Positions 1-5,414 of a stretch of 5,414 bases of DNA are shown here, piece by piece (positions within the stretch are counted from its first letter, which is position 1; each line of letters begins with the position of its first letter). The position numbers and the translations under genes were made by a program. This stretch comes from Treponema sp. (GTDB lineage Bacteria; Spirochaetota; Spirochaetia; Treponematales; Breznakiellaceae), in assembly GCA_031273405.1 (NCBI GenBank), contig JAISRW010000232.1, positions 1-5,414 on the forward strand. The letters run 5' to 3'. The notes beneath the pieces were generated by a model. The model was not told the DNA's origin. It worked only from the letters and a program-made list of their open reading frames with translations, and searched no databases.

Positions 1-3000
1 TGGCTCATCCGGGCAAGCCAGGATTCGCCCGAAGAAACGGTCATTTCCGCCAGCTCCCGTTTGTCCGAAAGCATGGCGTCTATCTTCTCCTCGAAGCTGT
101 TTTTCGTGATAAAGCGGTGGACAAACACGTTGCGCCGCTGGCCTATCCTAAAGGCCCGGTCGGTGGCCTGATTTTCCACCGCCGGGTTATACCAGAGGTC
201 ATAGTGGATAACCCGGCTTGCGGCGGTAAGGTTAAGGCCCAGACCGCCGGCTTTAAGGCTCACCAGAAGCAGGCGGGAAGCGGAATCATTCTGAAACGCG
301 GCGATAGTTTCGGAGCGGGCTTTCTGGCTCATCCCGCCGTGATAGACCAGGACCGGTTCACCCATTTCACCCGTGATGATTTGGGAAAGGCAGTCCAGGG
401 TTTTTACGTACTGACTAAAGATGAGGGCCTTTTCCCGGTTGGCCAGGATTTCATCCAGAAGGGCGCGAAGCAGCAGGGCCTTCCCCGAAAGAGCGGAAAT
501 CGCGGGGCTTTCCATGTCGTAGACACGGGGATGATCACATATCTGTTTAAGGCCCGTAAGCAGAGAGAGGATCAGGGCGGGCCTTTCCTTAGAATCCATG
601 TGTTCCGATTTTTCCATGGTTTCGGTGACCATGCCTTCGTAGAGGGCGGCCTGCTCCTTTTCCAGAACCGCGTACTCATTGGTCACGATCTTGTCCGGCA
701 GGTCCTTGATGATGGTCTTGTCGGTCTTGAGCCTCCGCAAGAGAAAGGGAGACGTGATCTTCCGCAGGCTTCCGGCTTTTTCGGTGTTACGCAGCACCTC
801 AATGGGATAGCGGTACTCGCGCTTGAATTCCGCAGGAGTTCCCAGGTATCCGGGGAGGATGAAATCGAAAAGGGAACGAAGGTCTTCCAGACGGTTTTCC
901 ACCGGCGTTCCCGAAAGGGCCAGGCGAAACTGAGGCCGCAGTTTTTTAACGGTTTGTGAAATCCTGGTATCGGCGTTTTTCAAAAGATGGGCTTCGTCCA
1001 CGATAAGAAACGAGAAGGTTTCCTTTTCCAGCCGGGAAACATCCCGGACCGCAGTTTGGTAAGTCGTGAGGAACACATCGTGCTTTGTCTTTTCCAGCCG
1101 CCGCCCCGCGCCGTGGTAGCGGGACACCGAAAGGGACGGAGCAAAGCGGGCGAGCTCCCGTTCCCAATTTTCCAGGAGCGCGGCGGGGGCTATGATTAGG
1201 CAGCGGTCGGTCAGAAGGCCCTCCTCCTTGAAGCGGAGCAGGGCGGCGATGGACTGAACAGTCTTGCCCAGCCCCATGTCGTCCGCCAGGATACAGCCGA
1301 AGCCCGCCATAAGCAGGGAACAGACCCAGTTGTAACCCCGCTTCTGATAGGGACGCAAAGACGCCGCCAGGGCGCCGGGCGGCGGAAAGCGGCGTTCTTC
1401 AAAAAGCTTTTGAATGATCCCCTCGGCGTCAAAGGCAAGAACACTGTCCCCGGCAAAATGGGCTTTGAGGAAATCGTTGATCCCCGGCGGCGCGTCGTTG
1501 GCTTTTTTCAGGAGCTTTGCCAATTCTTCCGGATCGAGTTTCACAAAGCCGTCACGGAACCGGATCAAGTCCCGCTTCCGCCGGCAGAGCTTCTCGAATT
1601 CCGCAAGGTCCATGATCCGATCCCCTACCGCGACCTGCCATTCCCACTTCAGCAGGGAATCAAGCTCCAGGTAACTCACCAGAGAACCCCGCTCCTTGCT
1701 GCCGCCCGTACTTTTAAGGACAAGACGGGGCTTGAGTTCGCGCTTCAACGCCTTGGGAAGCTCCACCCCTATGCCCAGCCGGGAAAGGAGCGGCGCGGCG
1801 GACTCCAGAAAGGCCGCGAGCCGTTCTTCCGAAAGGCCGACCGTTTTCCGGGTCATGAGGGTACGGATTTCCGGAAGGTAGTTGGAAAGGGCGGTAGGCG
1901 CCCGCAGCAAAGACAGGGTTTCCGTGCCGGGAGAAGCGGAAGGCCGGGCCTTCGCCGTTTTTTTACCCCCCGGTTTCCCCGCCGCGATAGTACACAAGGG
2001 CGTCCTTTTCGTCCCGGTCTCATCTTCGGTGAGTACATCCATGGATAGGATAAAGTTCAAAGGAGCTTCCGGCTCCTGCCCTTCCCCGTCCGTAACCATA
2101 CCGGCCACATCTCGCCGCGCCTTGGAAGCGGAAGACTCCTTAACGGCAAACGAGTATTTCCAGGCGGAAAAATCAATATGAAGTACCGAAAGCCACCGGT
2201 CTATGGACAGGGGAAGGCTCCGCAGTGCCGGGGATGCGGCCTCCATCCCCTGACCCTGGAAAAAGACCCCCAGTAATTCCCGGTAGTCCCGGCTTCCGCC
2301 ACTTGTCCGGTAGGCAAAGTAGTTCTGTTTTACCCATTCCCCCAGAAAGGCCGACGAGAGGAGATCCACCACGCTCCGGCCGCTTGCCGGGATTTTGTTT
2401 TTTTCGATTGAGGTGTTTTTAGCCCGCCCGCGTTTCTTCCCGCTCTTATCGGGCTTCTCCACGGCGGGAAGGGGCAGCATACCCCGTTCCAAACCGGCCA
2501 GGGCGTCCAGAACCTGGGCAATCTGGGGGAGGGTGTCATACGGTTTCCAGATTATCTTGAGGATTCCGTCCTCAAGCAGCACAAAAGGAATGAAAGCGCA
2601 CGAGCGGCAAATCAGGTTAAGGAACTTGAAAAGATAAAAGAGGAACGCATAATCTTCCGTTCCATCGTCGGAGGAAAAGTTCACAAACCGGCAGTAGGCG
2701 TCAAACAGGGTATGCGTGTTCTTTTTTCCCCGAATGTCCGTCTCCTGAAGCATAGGCTCCGCGCCGGGACCGGGGTTGGGGCAGAGGACGGCCCAGCGGG
2801 AACGGGAAAACCGGTGTTCGACATCCCCTCTATCATCCACAACGGAAGCATCTTTCCAAATATCGAAACGGGCGGCCCGGTGGTAGAATTCGGCCAGGGC
2901 GATGGCAAAGTCCCGATCGCTAAAGGGCGGATTCGGCGGCAGGAGGGATATGATAAGCTCCGCGCAGTGGGGTATCTCGCCGAAGACCGGGGGCGCCGGA

Positions 3001-3608
3001 GAAATTCCCGCAGACGGCGTTTGTCCCGGTCCGATGGACGGCTTCTCCGGGGTTACCGGCAAGGCCGCGGTCACCGTGAAAGGGGCGGGCAGACTTACCG
3101 CCACCGGCCGGCCGAAACGCGCCTCCAGGTCCATGCCCCGGAGCCGGAACAATACACGGGGGTCCGCGTCCACCTCCCGCGCGATGATGTAGTAGAGAGC
3201 GGCCATGTGCTTGCAGGGGTCTCCGTAGTCAGGGCAGGTACAGGACCGCTTCATGTCCCTCCAGCGCCGGGGAATAAGGCTGATCCCCTCTCCCTTCAAT
3301 TTGACCAAAAAATCCTCAGGCAATTCCCCGGCGGCTATGCGGGCAAGGAGAGCCGGGTCCTCCTCGATCATGCGGTATACCTTCTCCCGCTCCTTTAGCG
3401 CGGGGAAATCGATCTCCACCCGGTAATAGGGGCGGTAGTTCCCTTCGACCTTGGCTAGAGCCTTCCCCTCGTCAATGGTCAGGGACAGGACACGGCCGGT
3501 ATTGGCGTATGTTCTTCCCCGGTCCAGCCGAGCGCCCATTTCGTAACCGTTCAGGACCTCAATGAACCACGCGCCCCAGGGAGTTACACCGTACTTGCTC
3601 TTTGCCAT
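1..3608 (-). CDS. SWIM zinc-finger / SNF2-family DEAH ATPase, C-terminus cut by window edge
   Basis: This gene is open for about 1,202 codons from ATG at 3608 to the window edge with no stop. The protein is an SNF2-superfamily (RapA/HepA-like) ATP-dependent double-stranded DNA translocase. Residues C123-x-C125...C132-x-H134 form a SWIM zinc finger, a predicted nucleic-acid or protein binding module. A segment around W655 and W657 resembles the SNF2-associated domain usually found just before the motor. The motor follows: Q755 region, Walker A GLGKT (779-783), DEAH (871-874), SGTP (899-902), FSQ (1064-1066), SLKAGGLG (1117-1124) and the arginine-finger motif QATDRAFRIGQ (1147-1157). All key residues are present, so an active ATPase is expected. 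The missing tail is probably only some tens of residues, judging by where related proteins end. The start is secure: an in-frame stop lies at 3627-3629, and MAKSKYGVTPWG matches the usual family start. Two Lys/Arg-rich linkers lie at 391-397 and 549-553. The cellular role is unknown; repair, transcription recycling or defence are all possible. Confidence 0.95.
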   Translation of the reverse strand, partial: MAKSKYGVTPWGAWFIEVLNGYEMGARLDRGRTYANTGRVLSLTIDEGKALAKVEGNYRPYYRVEIDFPALKEREKVYRMIEEDPALLARIAAGELPEDFLVKLKGEGISLIPRRWRDMKRSCTCPDYGDPCKHMAALYYIIAREVDADPRVLFRLRGMDLEARFGRPVAVSLPAPFTVTAALPVTPEKPSIGPGQTPSAGISPAPPVFGEIPHCAELIISLLPPNPPFSDRDFAIALAEFYHRAARFDIWKDASVVDDRGDVEHRFSRSRWAVLCPNPGPGAEPMLQETDIRGKKNTHTLFDAYCRFVNFSSDDGTEDYAFLFYLFKFLNLICRSCAFIPFVLLEDGILKIIWKPYDTLPQIAQVLDALAGLERGMLPLPAVEKPDKSGKKRGRAKNTSIEKNKIPASGRSVVDLLSSAFLGEWVKQNYFAYRTSGGSRDYRELLGVFFQGQGMEAASPALRSLPLSIDRWLSVLHIDFSAWKYSFAVKESSASKARRDVAGMVTDGEGQEPEAPLNFILSMDVLTEDETGTKRTPLCTIAAGKPGGKKTAKARPSASPGTETLSLLRAPTALSNYLPEIRTLMTRKTVGLSEERLAAFLESAAPLLSRLGIGVELPKALKRELKPRLVLKSTGGSKERGSLVSYLELDSLLKWEWQVAVGDRIMDLAEFEKLCRRKRDLIRFRDGFVKLDPEELAKLLKKANDAPPGINDFLKAHFAGDSVLAFDAEGIIQKLFEERRFPPPGALAASLRPYQKRGYNWVCSLLMAGFGCILADDMGLGKTVQSIAALLRFKEEGLLTDRCLIIAPAALLENWERELARFAPSLSVSRYHGAGRRLEKTKHDVFLTTYQTAVRDVSRLEKETFSFLIVDEAHLLKNADTRISQTVKKLRPQFRLALSGTPVENRLEDLRSLFDFILPGYLGTPAEFKREYRYPIEVLRNTEKAGSLRKITSPFLLRRLKTDKTIIKDLPDKIVTNEYAVLEKEQAALYEGMVTETMEKSEHMDSKERPALILSLLTGLKQICDHPRVYDMESPAISALSGKALLLRALLDEILANREKALIFSQYVKTLDCLSQIITGEMGEPVLVYHGGMSQKARSETIAAFQNDSASRLLLVSLKAGGLGLNLTAASRVIHYDLWYNPAVENQATDRAFRIGQRRNVFVHRFITKNSFEEKIDAMLSDKRELAEMTVSSGESWLARMS

Positions 3609-3614
3609 AGAGAG

Positions 3615-3620
3615 ATAGTA
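3615..3620 (-). promoter_or_regulatory. Possible -10 element of the SNF2 gene, very close to its ATG
   Basis: On the minus strand TACTAT stands six bases before the ATG at 3608, and no Shine-Dalgarno-like purine run is visible between the upstream in-frame stop and the ATG. If TACTAT is a -10 box, the transcript would begin at or next to the start codon and be leaderless. The matching -35 position, near TTTCTA, is poor. This is an inference from position and weak similarity only. Confidence 0.2.
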
Positions 3621-3681
3621 ATACGTTCAGGGGAAATTAGAAAGTACGGTAACTATTCAGTCGCCTGCGGAGGATAGCAGA

Positions 3682-3723
3682 AATCGGCGGAACGAAGGGA
3701 CTTTAGTCCCAAATGAGCCGATT
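3682..3723. repeat. Two-stem imperfect palindrome (REP-like hairpin)
   Basis: The outer arms AATCGGC (3682-3688) and GCCGATT (3717-3723) are perfect reverse complements. The inner arms GGGACT (3697-3702) and AGTCCC (3705-3710) form the perfect palindrome GGGACTTTAGTCCC, and an internal loop of 8 and 6 bases separates the two stems. A further short match, CGCCT (3662-3666) with AGGCG (3733-3737), could extend the fold outward. The form resembles dispersed REP-type extragenic palindromes. It lies 70-120 bases upstream of the SNF2 start, so it could sit in the 5' leader or act as a boundary. Copy number in the genome is unknown. Confidence 0.6.
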
Positions 3724-3743
3724 AGAGCGAAAAGGCGCGGTAG

Positions 3744-3758
3744 CCCCCCCCTTTTTTT
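3744..3758. repeat. C8T7 homopolymer tract
   Basis: Eight C (3744-3751) are followed directly by seven T (3752-3758). On the minus strand this reads A7G8, about 135 bases upstream of the SNF2 start. Runs of this length can slip during replication. No stem directly precedes the T run, so it does not look like an intrinsic terminator. Confidence 0.7.
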
Positions 3759-3861
3759 GTTAATGTACTAGAGAACAAGAAAAGTTCTGAAATTGAACTA
3801 CGATTAAAGGAGTTATATTAAAGGCGACTTAAAACAGAGACGAGATTGTATCCTTTTTAAT

Positions 3862-4147
3862 CAACATACCTCGCCCTGAAGGCTAAACTTGACCCATAAT
3901 TCAAAGCGTGATTACATATCGCCAAGAGAATTTAACCGCGAAGGCGCATAAGGCGCATAAGAGGGCTTGATGCTGAGATTCTTTCATCAAATTATGTCTG
4001 AAAAGACAACAGAACGCTTAGTTTCTTTACCCTTCTTCATTCTTTTCTTCCCTTCTTCGCCTTATGCGCCTTTGCGGTTAATTTTTCGAGAATTTTTAGT
4101 ACGCATTTTTTGTAGGTCAAGTTTAGCCTGAAGAGCGAGGTATGTTG
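3862..4147. repeat. 286-base palindromic MITE-like element with 33-base terminal inverted repeats
   Basis: The ends at 3862-3894 and 4115-4147 are inverted repeats of 33 bases with three mismatches clustered in the middle. A second, nested inverted pair lies inside (3932-3955 with 4058-4081). Near the centre of symmetry TGTCT-GAAA-AGACA (3995-4008) forms a stem with a GNRA-type tetraloop. Weaker pairings (CTGAG 3973-3977 with CTTAG 4017-4021, and TTCT 3979-3982 with AGAA 4011-4014) lie between. The whole element could fold into one long interrupted stem-loop. No protein is encoded and no clear target-site duplication flanks it. It could be a non-autonomous transposable element, a dispersed extragenic palindrome or a structured RNA. 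Confidence 0.65.
3932..4081. repeat. Nested inverted repeat with AACCGC-AAGGCGCAT arms
   Basis: The arms 3932-3955 and 4058-4081 match over 24 bases with one mismatch. The left arm runs TTAACCGCGAAGGCGCAT and continues as a direct duplication of the 9-mer AAGGCGCAT (3941-3949 and 3950-3958). From general knowledge, arms of the type AACCGCnAAGGCGC recur in intergenic regions of many environmental bacteria. The 100-base interior ends in a pyrimidine-rich CTT-type stretch (4021-4057). Confidence 0.6.
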
Positions 4148-4169
4148 TTTTGGTAAGGTATTTGACTCA

Positions 4170-4232
4170 GGGTACATACCCTTAATAACGCCCTAAAGCT
4201 CCCCTGCAAAGCAGGTTCTTGGGTATGTACCC
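4170..4232. repeat. Paired palindromes GGGTACATACCC and GGGTATGTACCC around a small hairpin
   Basis: GGGTACATACCC (4170-4181) and GGGTATGTACCC (4221-4232) are perfect reverse complements, and each is itself a palindrome with five-base arms and a two-base centre. Between them CCTGC (4203-4207) and GCAGG (4211-4215) form a stem around AAA. As RNA, the outer pair would make a 12-bp stem closing an inner hairpin. As DNA, the two palindromes are a possible pair of protein binding sites with centres 51 bp apart, close to five helical turns. The structure lies just past the 3' end of the gntR gene. Confidence 0.6.
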
Positions 4233-4242
4233 TTCGCAAACA

Positions 4243-4262
4243 ATCAAGGCTATCGCTTTGAT
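4243..4262 (-). terminator. Weak hairpin just after the gntR stop codon
   Basis: ATCAAAGC and GCCTTGAT (minus strand) pair over eight positions with one mismatch around a GATA loop, two bases past the stop codon of the gntR gene. The following TTGTTTGC is only weakly T-rich. A role as an intrinsic terminator is possible but poorly supported. The larger palindrome at 4170-4232 downstream is an alternative transcript end. Confidence 0.25.
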
Positions 4263-4264
4263 AT

Positions 4265-4972
4265 TCACTCGCCATTACCGTCATTTTCAAAGTAGTCTGA
4301 ATATTCGGTATATATCCGTTTTCCGAGCCGCCTGATACCGCCGTTGAAATGCCAGGTAAAAAACGGCTCAACCTCATCTTTCTTTTTATTTTCGATTATT
4401 GAAAAAAGTCCTTCGTGTTCTTTCACTATGGCGCTAAAATTTCTCACTCCCACCATGTCCAGCATCCTGAAGCGTGTATAGTGAATCTGAGCATGCTGGA
4501 TTTTCCGCCAGAGAAAATCCATGTCCATGGCGCTGAACCAGATCCGGTGAAAGGCCGAATCCTCGTTGAAAAAATTCTGAGGGGTACAATCAGTATCCAG
4601 AAGCACCATCTGCTTGCGCAGCAAATAACGCAGCTTTTCCATCAACAAGACATCGCCAAGATCGATAAAATCCCGAACCACCTTTGACTCAATAGCAATA
4701 CGCATATAAATCATCTGCTTTATTTGATGAAGGTTTATAAGAGCAACTTTGGTTTCCCGGTAGGGCACTATTTTAATAAGCCGCATATCGGAAAGACGCT
4801 GGAATACGCTGCGCACCGGTGTACGGGAAACAGAAAAGCGTTTGCAGATTTCAGTCTCCGAAATCACGGTCCCCGGAGGGATGGTCAGACTGAGGATTTC
4901 CCTTTTTAAAACCGTATAAATGCTTTTAACATTGTCCTGTTGCTGTGCGGCAGATGGCGTAAAATCAGTCAT
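4265..4972 (-). CDS. GntR-family transcriptional regulator, FCD (FadR-type) subfamily
   Basis: This 235-residue protein is a full-length GntR/FCD regulator, a cytoplasmic DNA-binding protein that usually represses sugar-acid or organic-acid genes until an effector binds. The N-terminal winged helix-turn-helix spans about residues 15-80 and contains ETEICKRFSVSRTPVR (39-54), with the typical SRTPVR recognition helix. The C-terminal helical FCD domain spans about 84-222. D138, H142, H186 and H208 are at the positions of the usual metal ligands, so a metal-linked effector site is likely. The ATG at 4972 is chosen because GAGGAG (4976-4981) precedes it; an upstream in-frame TTG at 5008 lacks such a site. 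The preceding gene on the same strand is a family 88/105 hydrolase, which hints at control of uronate or pectin-type oligosaccharide use. Its codons are less G+C-rich than those of the SNF2 gene. The effector and targets are not visible. Confidence 0.93.
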   Translation of the reverse strand: MTDFTPSAAQQQDNVKSIYTVLKREILSLTIPPGTVISETEICKRFSVSRTPVRSVFQRLSDMRLIKIVPYRETKVALINLHQIKQMIYMRIAIESKVVRDFIDLGDVLLMEKLRYLLRKQMVLLDTDCTPQNFFNEDSAFHRIWFSAMDMDFLWRKIQHAQIHYTRFRMLDMVGVRNFSAIVKEHEGLFSIIENKKKDEVEPFFTWHFNGGIRRLGKRIYTEYSDYFENDGNGE

Positions 4973-4975
4973 GGT

Positions 4976-4981
4976 CTCCTC
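4976..4981 (-). promoter_or_regulatory. Ribosome binding site of the gntR gene
   Basis: GAGGAG on the minus strand ends three bases before the ATG at 4972, or five bases if only GAGG pairs with 16S rRNA. It fixes the start at 4972 and argues against the upstream TTG at 5008. Confidence 0.75.
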
Positions 4982-4994
4982 ATTATCCGAATAT

Positions 4995-5004
4995 AGGTAT
5001 ACAA
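4995..5004 (-). promoter_or_regulatory. Candidate FCD-regulator operator upstream of gntR
   Basis: The minus strand reads TTGTATACCT, built on the palindrome GTATAC (4997-5002). FCD regulators such as UxuR/ExuR are known to bind palindromes with a GGTATACC-like or TTGTATACAA-like core. Its place 25-30 bases upstream of the gntR ATG would suit autorepression. This rests on motif resemblance only. Confidence 0.45.
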
Positions 5005-5043
5005 ACAACCCCCCAGGGTGGGGAAGAAAATCGTTCTATGAGC

Positions 5044-5088
5044 TTCCCCCATTAATTCAATTGGAGGAAATAGGCTCTAATTGGGGAA
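5044..5088. repeat. Inverted repeat upstream of gntR
   Basis: TTCCCCCATTA (5044-5054) and TAATTGGGGAA (5078-5088) are reverse complements with one mismatch across a 23-base spacer. The spacer contains the palindrome CAATTG. It lies 70-115 bases upstream of the gntR start, in the probable promoter region. It could be a binding site or chance. Confidence 0.4.
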
Positions 5089-5133
5089 TTTATAACCCGC
5101 CGAAACCGGAAGGGTCTTGCTCGTCATTTCCTC

Positions 5134-5162
5134 AAAAAGTGCCCAAATTTCAGTTTTTTGGG
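5134..5162 (-). terminator. Possible terminator of the glycoside hydrolase gene
   Basis: On the minus strand CCCAAA (5162-5157) and TTTGGG (5147-5142) form a six-bp stem with a nine-base loop. CAC and then five T (5138-5134) follow, about 45 bases past the hydrolase stop. The stem is short and A+T-rich, so termination would be weak. If real, it would separate the hydrolase transcript from gntR. Confidence 0.35.
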
Positions 5163-5207
5163 ATTCGCTTTCAACGTTATCTCCGTTTTACAAAATCATG
5201 AACCAGG

Positions 5208-5414
5208 CTATGCTAAACCCCGCCTCATCTTGAGTAACTCAACGCCGGCCAAAAGCACGATGCCGATGCCGTGGGTATCATTGAGGCGGGGCAACAGATG
5301 TTCCGCATAGTAGCGGGGGTTAAAGGAGAATTCCGACCCTCTGCAAACGCCCCAGACATTGCCGTCCTTATCAACCGAATAGCGCTCCAGGGCCTGCCAC
5401 GCCTTCTCCGCGGC
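5208..5414 (-). CDS. C-terminal end of a glycoside hydrolase, family 88/105 type (N-terminus outside window)
   Basis: An open frame enters from the right edge and ends at TAG (5208-5210), giving 68 residues of C-terminus. Features are WQALERYSVDKDGNVWGVCRG near its start, then RYYAEHLLPRLNDTHGIGI and VLLAGVELLK near the end. The pattern 'GVC.G ... YY ... ND.HG.G..LLAG.E' is typical of the last part of the alpha/alpha-barrel in YteR-like unsaturated rhamnogalacturonyl hydrolases (GH105) and the related GH88 unsaturated glucuronyl hydrolases. These remove the unsaturated uronic acid from oligosaccharides made by polysaccharide lyases. The catalytic Asp lies upstream and is not visible, so substrate and exact family cannot be set. 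A regulator of a type often linked to uronate use follows on the same strand. Confidence 0.6.
   Translation of the reverse strand, partial: AAEKAWQALERYSVDKDGNVWGVCRGSEFSFNPRYYAEHLLPRLNDTHGIGIVLLAGVELLKMRRGLA

Larger units (their letters stand above)
3609..4264. other. Gene-free, repeat-rich intergenic region
   Basis: About 656 bases separate the end of the gntR gene from the start of the SNF2 gene, both on the minus strand. No reading frame here has a plausible start, ribosome binding site and family-like protein. The stretch is more A+T-rich than the SNF2 gene and contains three independent palindromic structures plus a homopolymer tract, each listed separately. The roughly 100 bases at 3759-3861 show nothing recognisable beyond A+T-rich sequence. 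The promoter of the SNF2 gene should lie at the left end of this region. Confidence 0.8.

Noticed and set aside
117..959. Long plus-strand frame of 280 codons
   Set aside because: It lies wholly antisense to the helicase C-terminal motifs of the SNF2 gene and has no family-like protein features; it is a shadow of a G+C-rich gene.
1410..2048. Plus-strand frame of 212 codons
   Set aside because: Antisense to the SNF2 gene, rich in Arg, Gly and Pro as expected of a shadow frame.
2712..3398. Plus-strand frame of 228 codons
   Set aside because: Antisense to the SWIM region and middle part of the SNF2 gene, with no recognisable domain.
3741..3760. T run after the C run as a plus-strand terminator
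   Set aside because: No G+C stem directly precedes the T run, and no plus-strand gene lies upstream.
3806..3812. AAAGGAG on the plus strand
   Set aside because: It resembles a ribosome binding site but no start codon with an open frame follows at a suitable distance.
3829..3867. Twelve-residue minus-strand frame starting in the left arm of the 286-base element
   Set aside because: Too short, without a ribosome binding site or any sign of conservation visible here.
3862..4147. CRISPR array
   Set aside because: The repeats are inverted and nested rather than direct repeats with regular unique spacers.
4123..4377. Minus-strand frame of 84 codons overlapping the gntR 3' end
   Set aside because: It overlaps the conserved FCD domain in another frame and runs through the palindrome region.
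4415..4687. Plus-strand frame of 90 codons
   Set aside because: Antisense to the FCD domain of the gntR gene; no ribosome binding site or domain.
4973..5008. Twelve-residue N-terminal extension of the GntR protein from a TTG at 5008
   Set aside because: The ATG at 4972 has a clear GAGGAG site, and the extension would translate through the probable operator.

Overview
The window reads as bacterial chromosome with all three supported genes on the minus strand, so transcription runs from right to left. The gene order in that direction is: the end of a glycoside hydrolase gene of the family 88/105 type (5414 to 5208, entering from the right edge), a GntR/FCD-type transcriptional regulator (4972 to 4265), a gene-free stretch of about 660 bases full of inverted repeats, and a very large SWIM zinc-finger/SNF2-family ATPase gene (3608 to 1) that runs off the left edge. 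The SNF2 gene is the dominant feature and stays open for about 1,202 codons.

The organism cannot be named from this sequence. The SNF2 gene is visibly G+C-rich with many CGG, GCC and GGC codons, while the gntR gene and the intergenic stretch are clearly richer in A+T. The SWIM-plus-SNF2 protein, the FCD regulator beside a family 88/105 hydrolase, and the abundant palindromic intergenic repeats suit a free-living or gut-associated anaerobe. A spirochete such as a termite-gut treponeme is one guess, held with low confidence.

The right-hand part (about 4265-5414) looks like the edge of a carbohydrate-use locus. Family 88/105 hydrolases cleave unsaturated uronyl residues left by polysaccharide lyases, and FCD regulators of the UxuR/ExuR type commonly control uronate use. 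The gntR gene has a good ribosome binding site at 4976-4981 and a GTATAC-centred palindrome 25-30 bases upstream that could be its own operator.

The stretch 3609-4264 holds three separate palindromic structures and no convincing gene. They are a two-stem hairpin centred on GGGACTTTAGTCCC (3682-3723) followed by a C8T7 homopolymer tract; a 286-base MITE-like element (3862-4147) with nested inverted repeats and a GAAA-capped stem near its centre; and a pair of near-identical palindromes GGGTACATACCC / GGGTATGTACCC whose centres lie 51 bp apart. This cluster is the most unusual part of the window. No CRISPR array, tRNA, rRNA, transposase gene or phage gene was seen.
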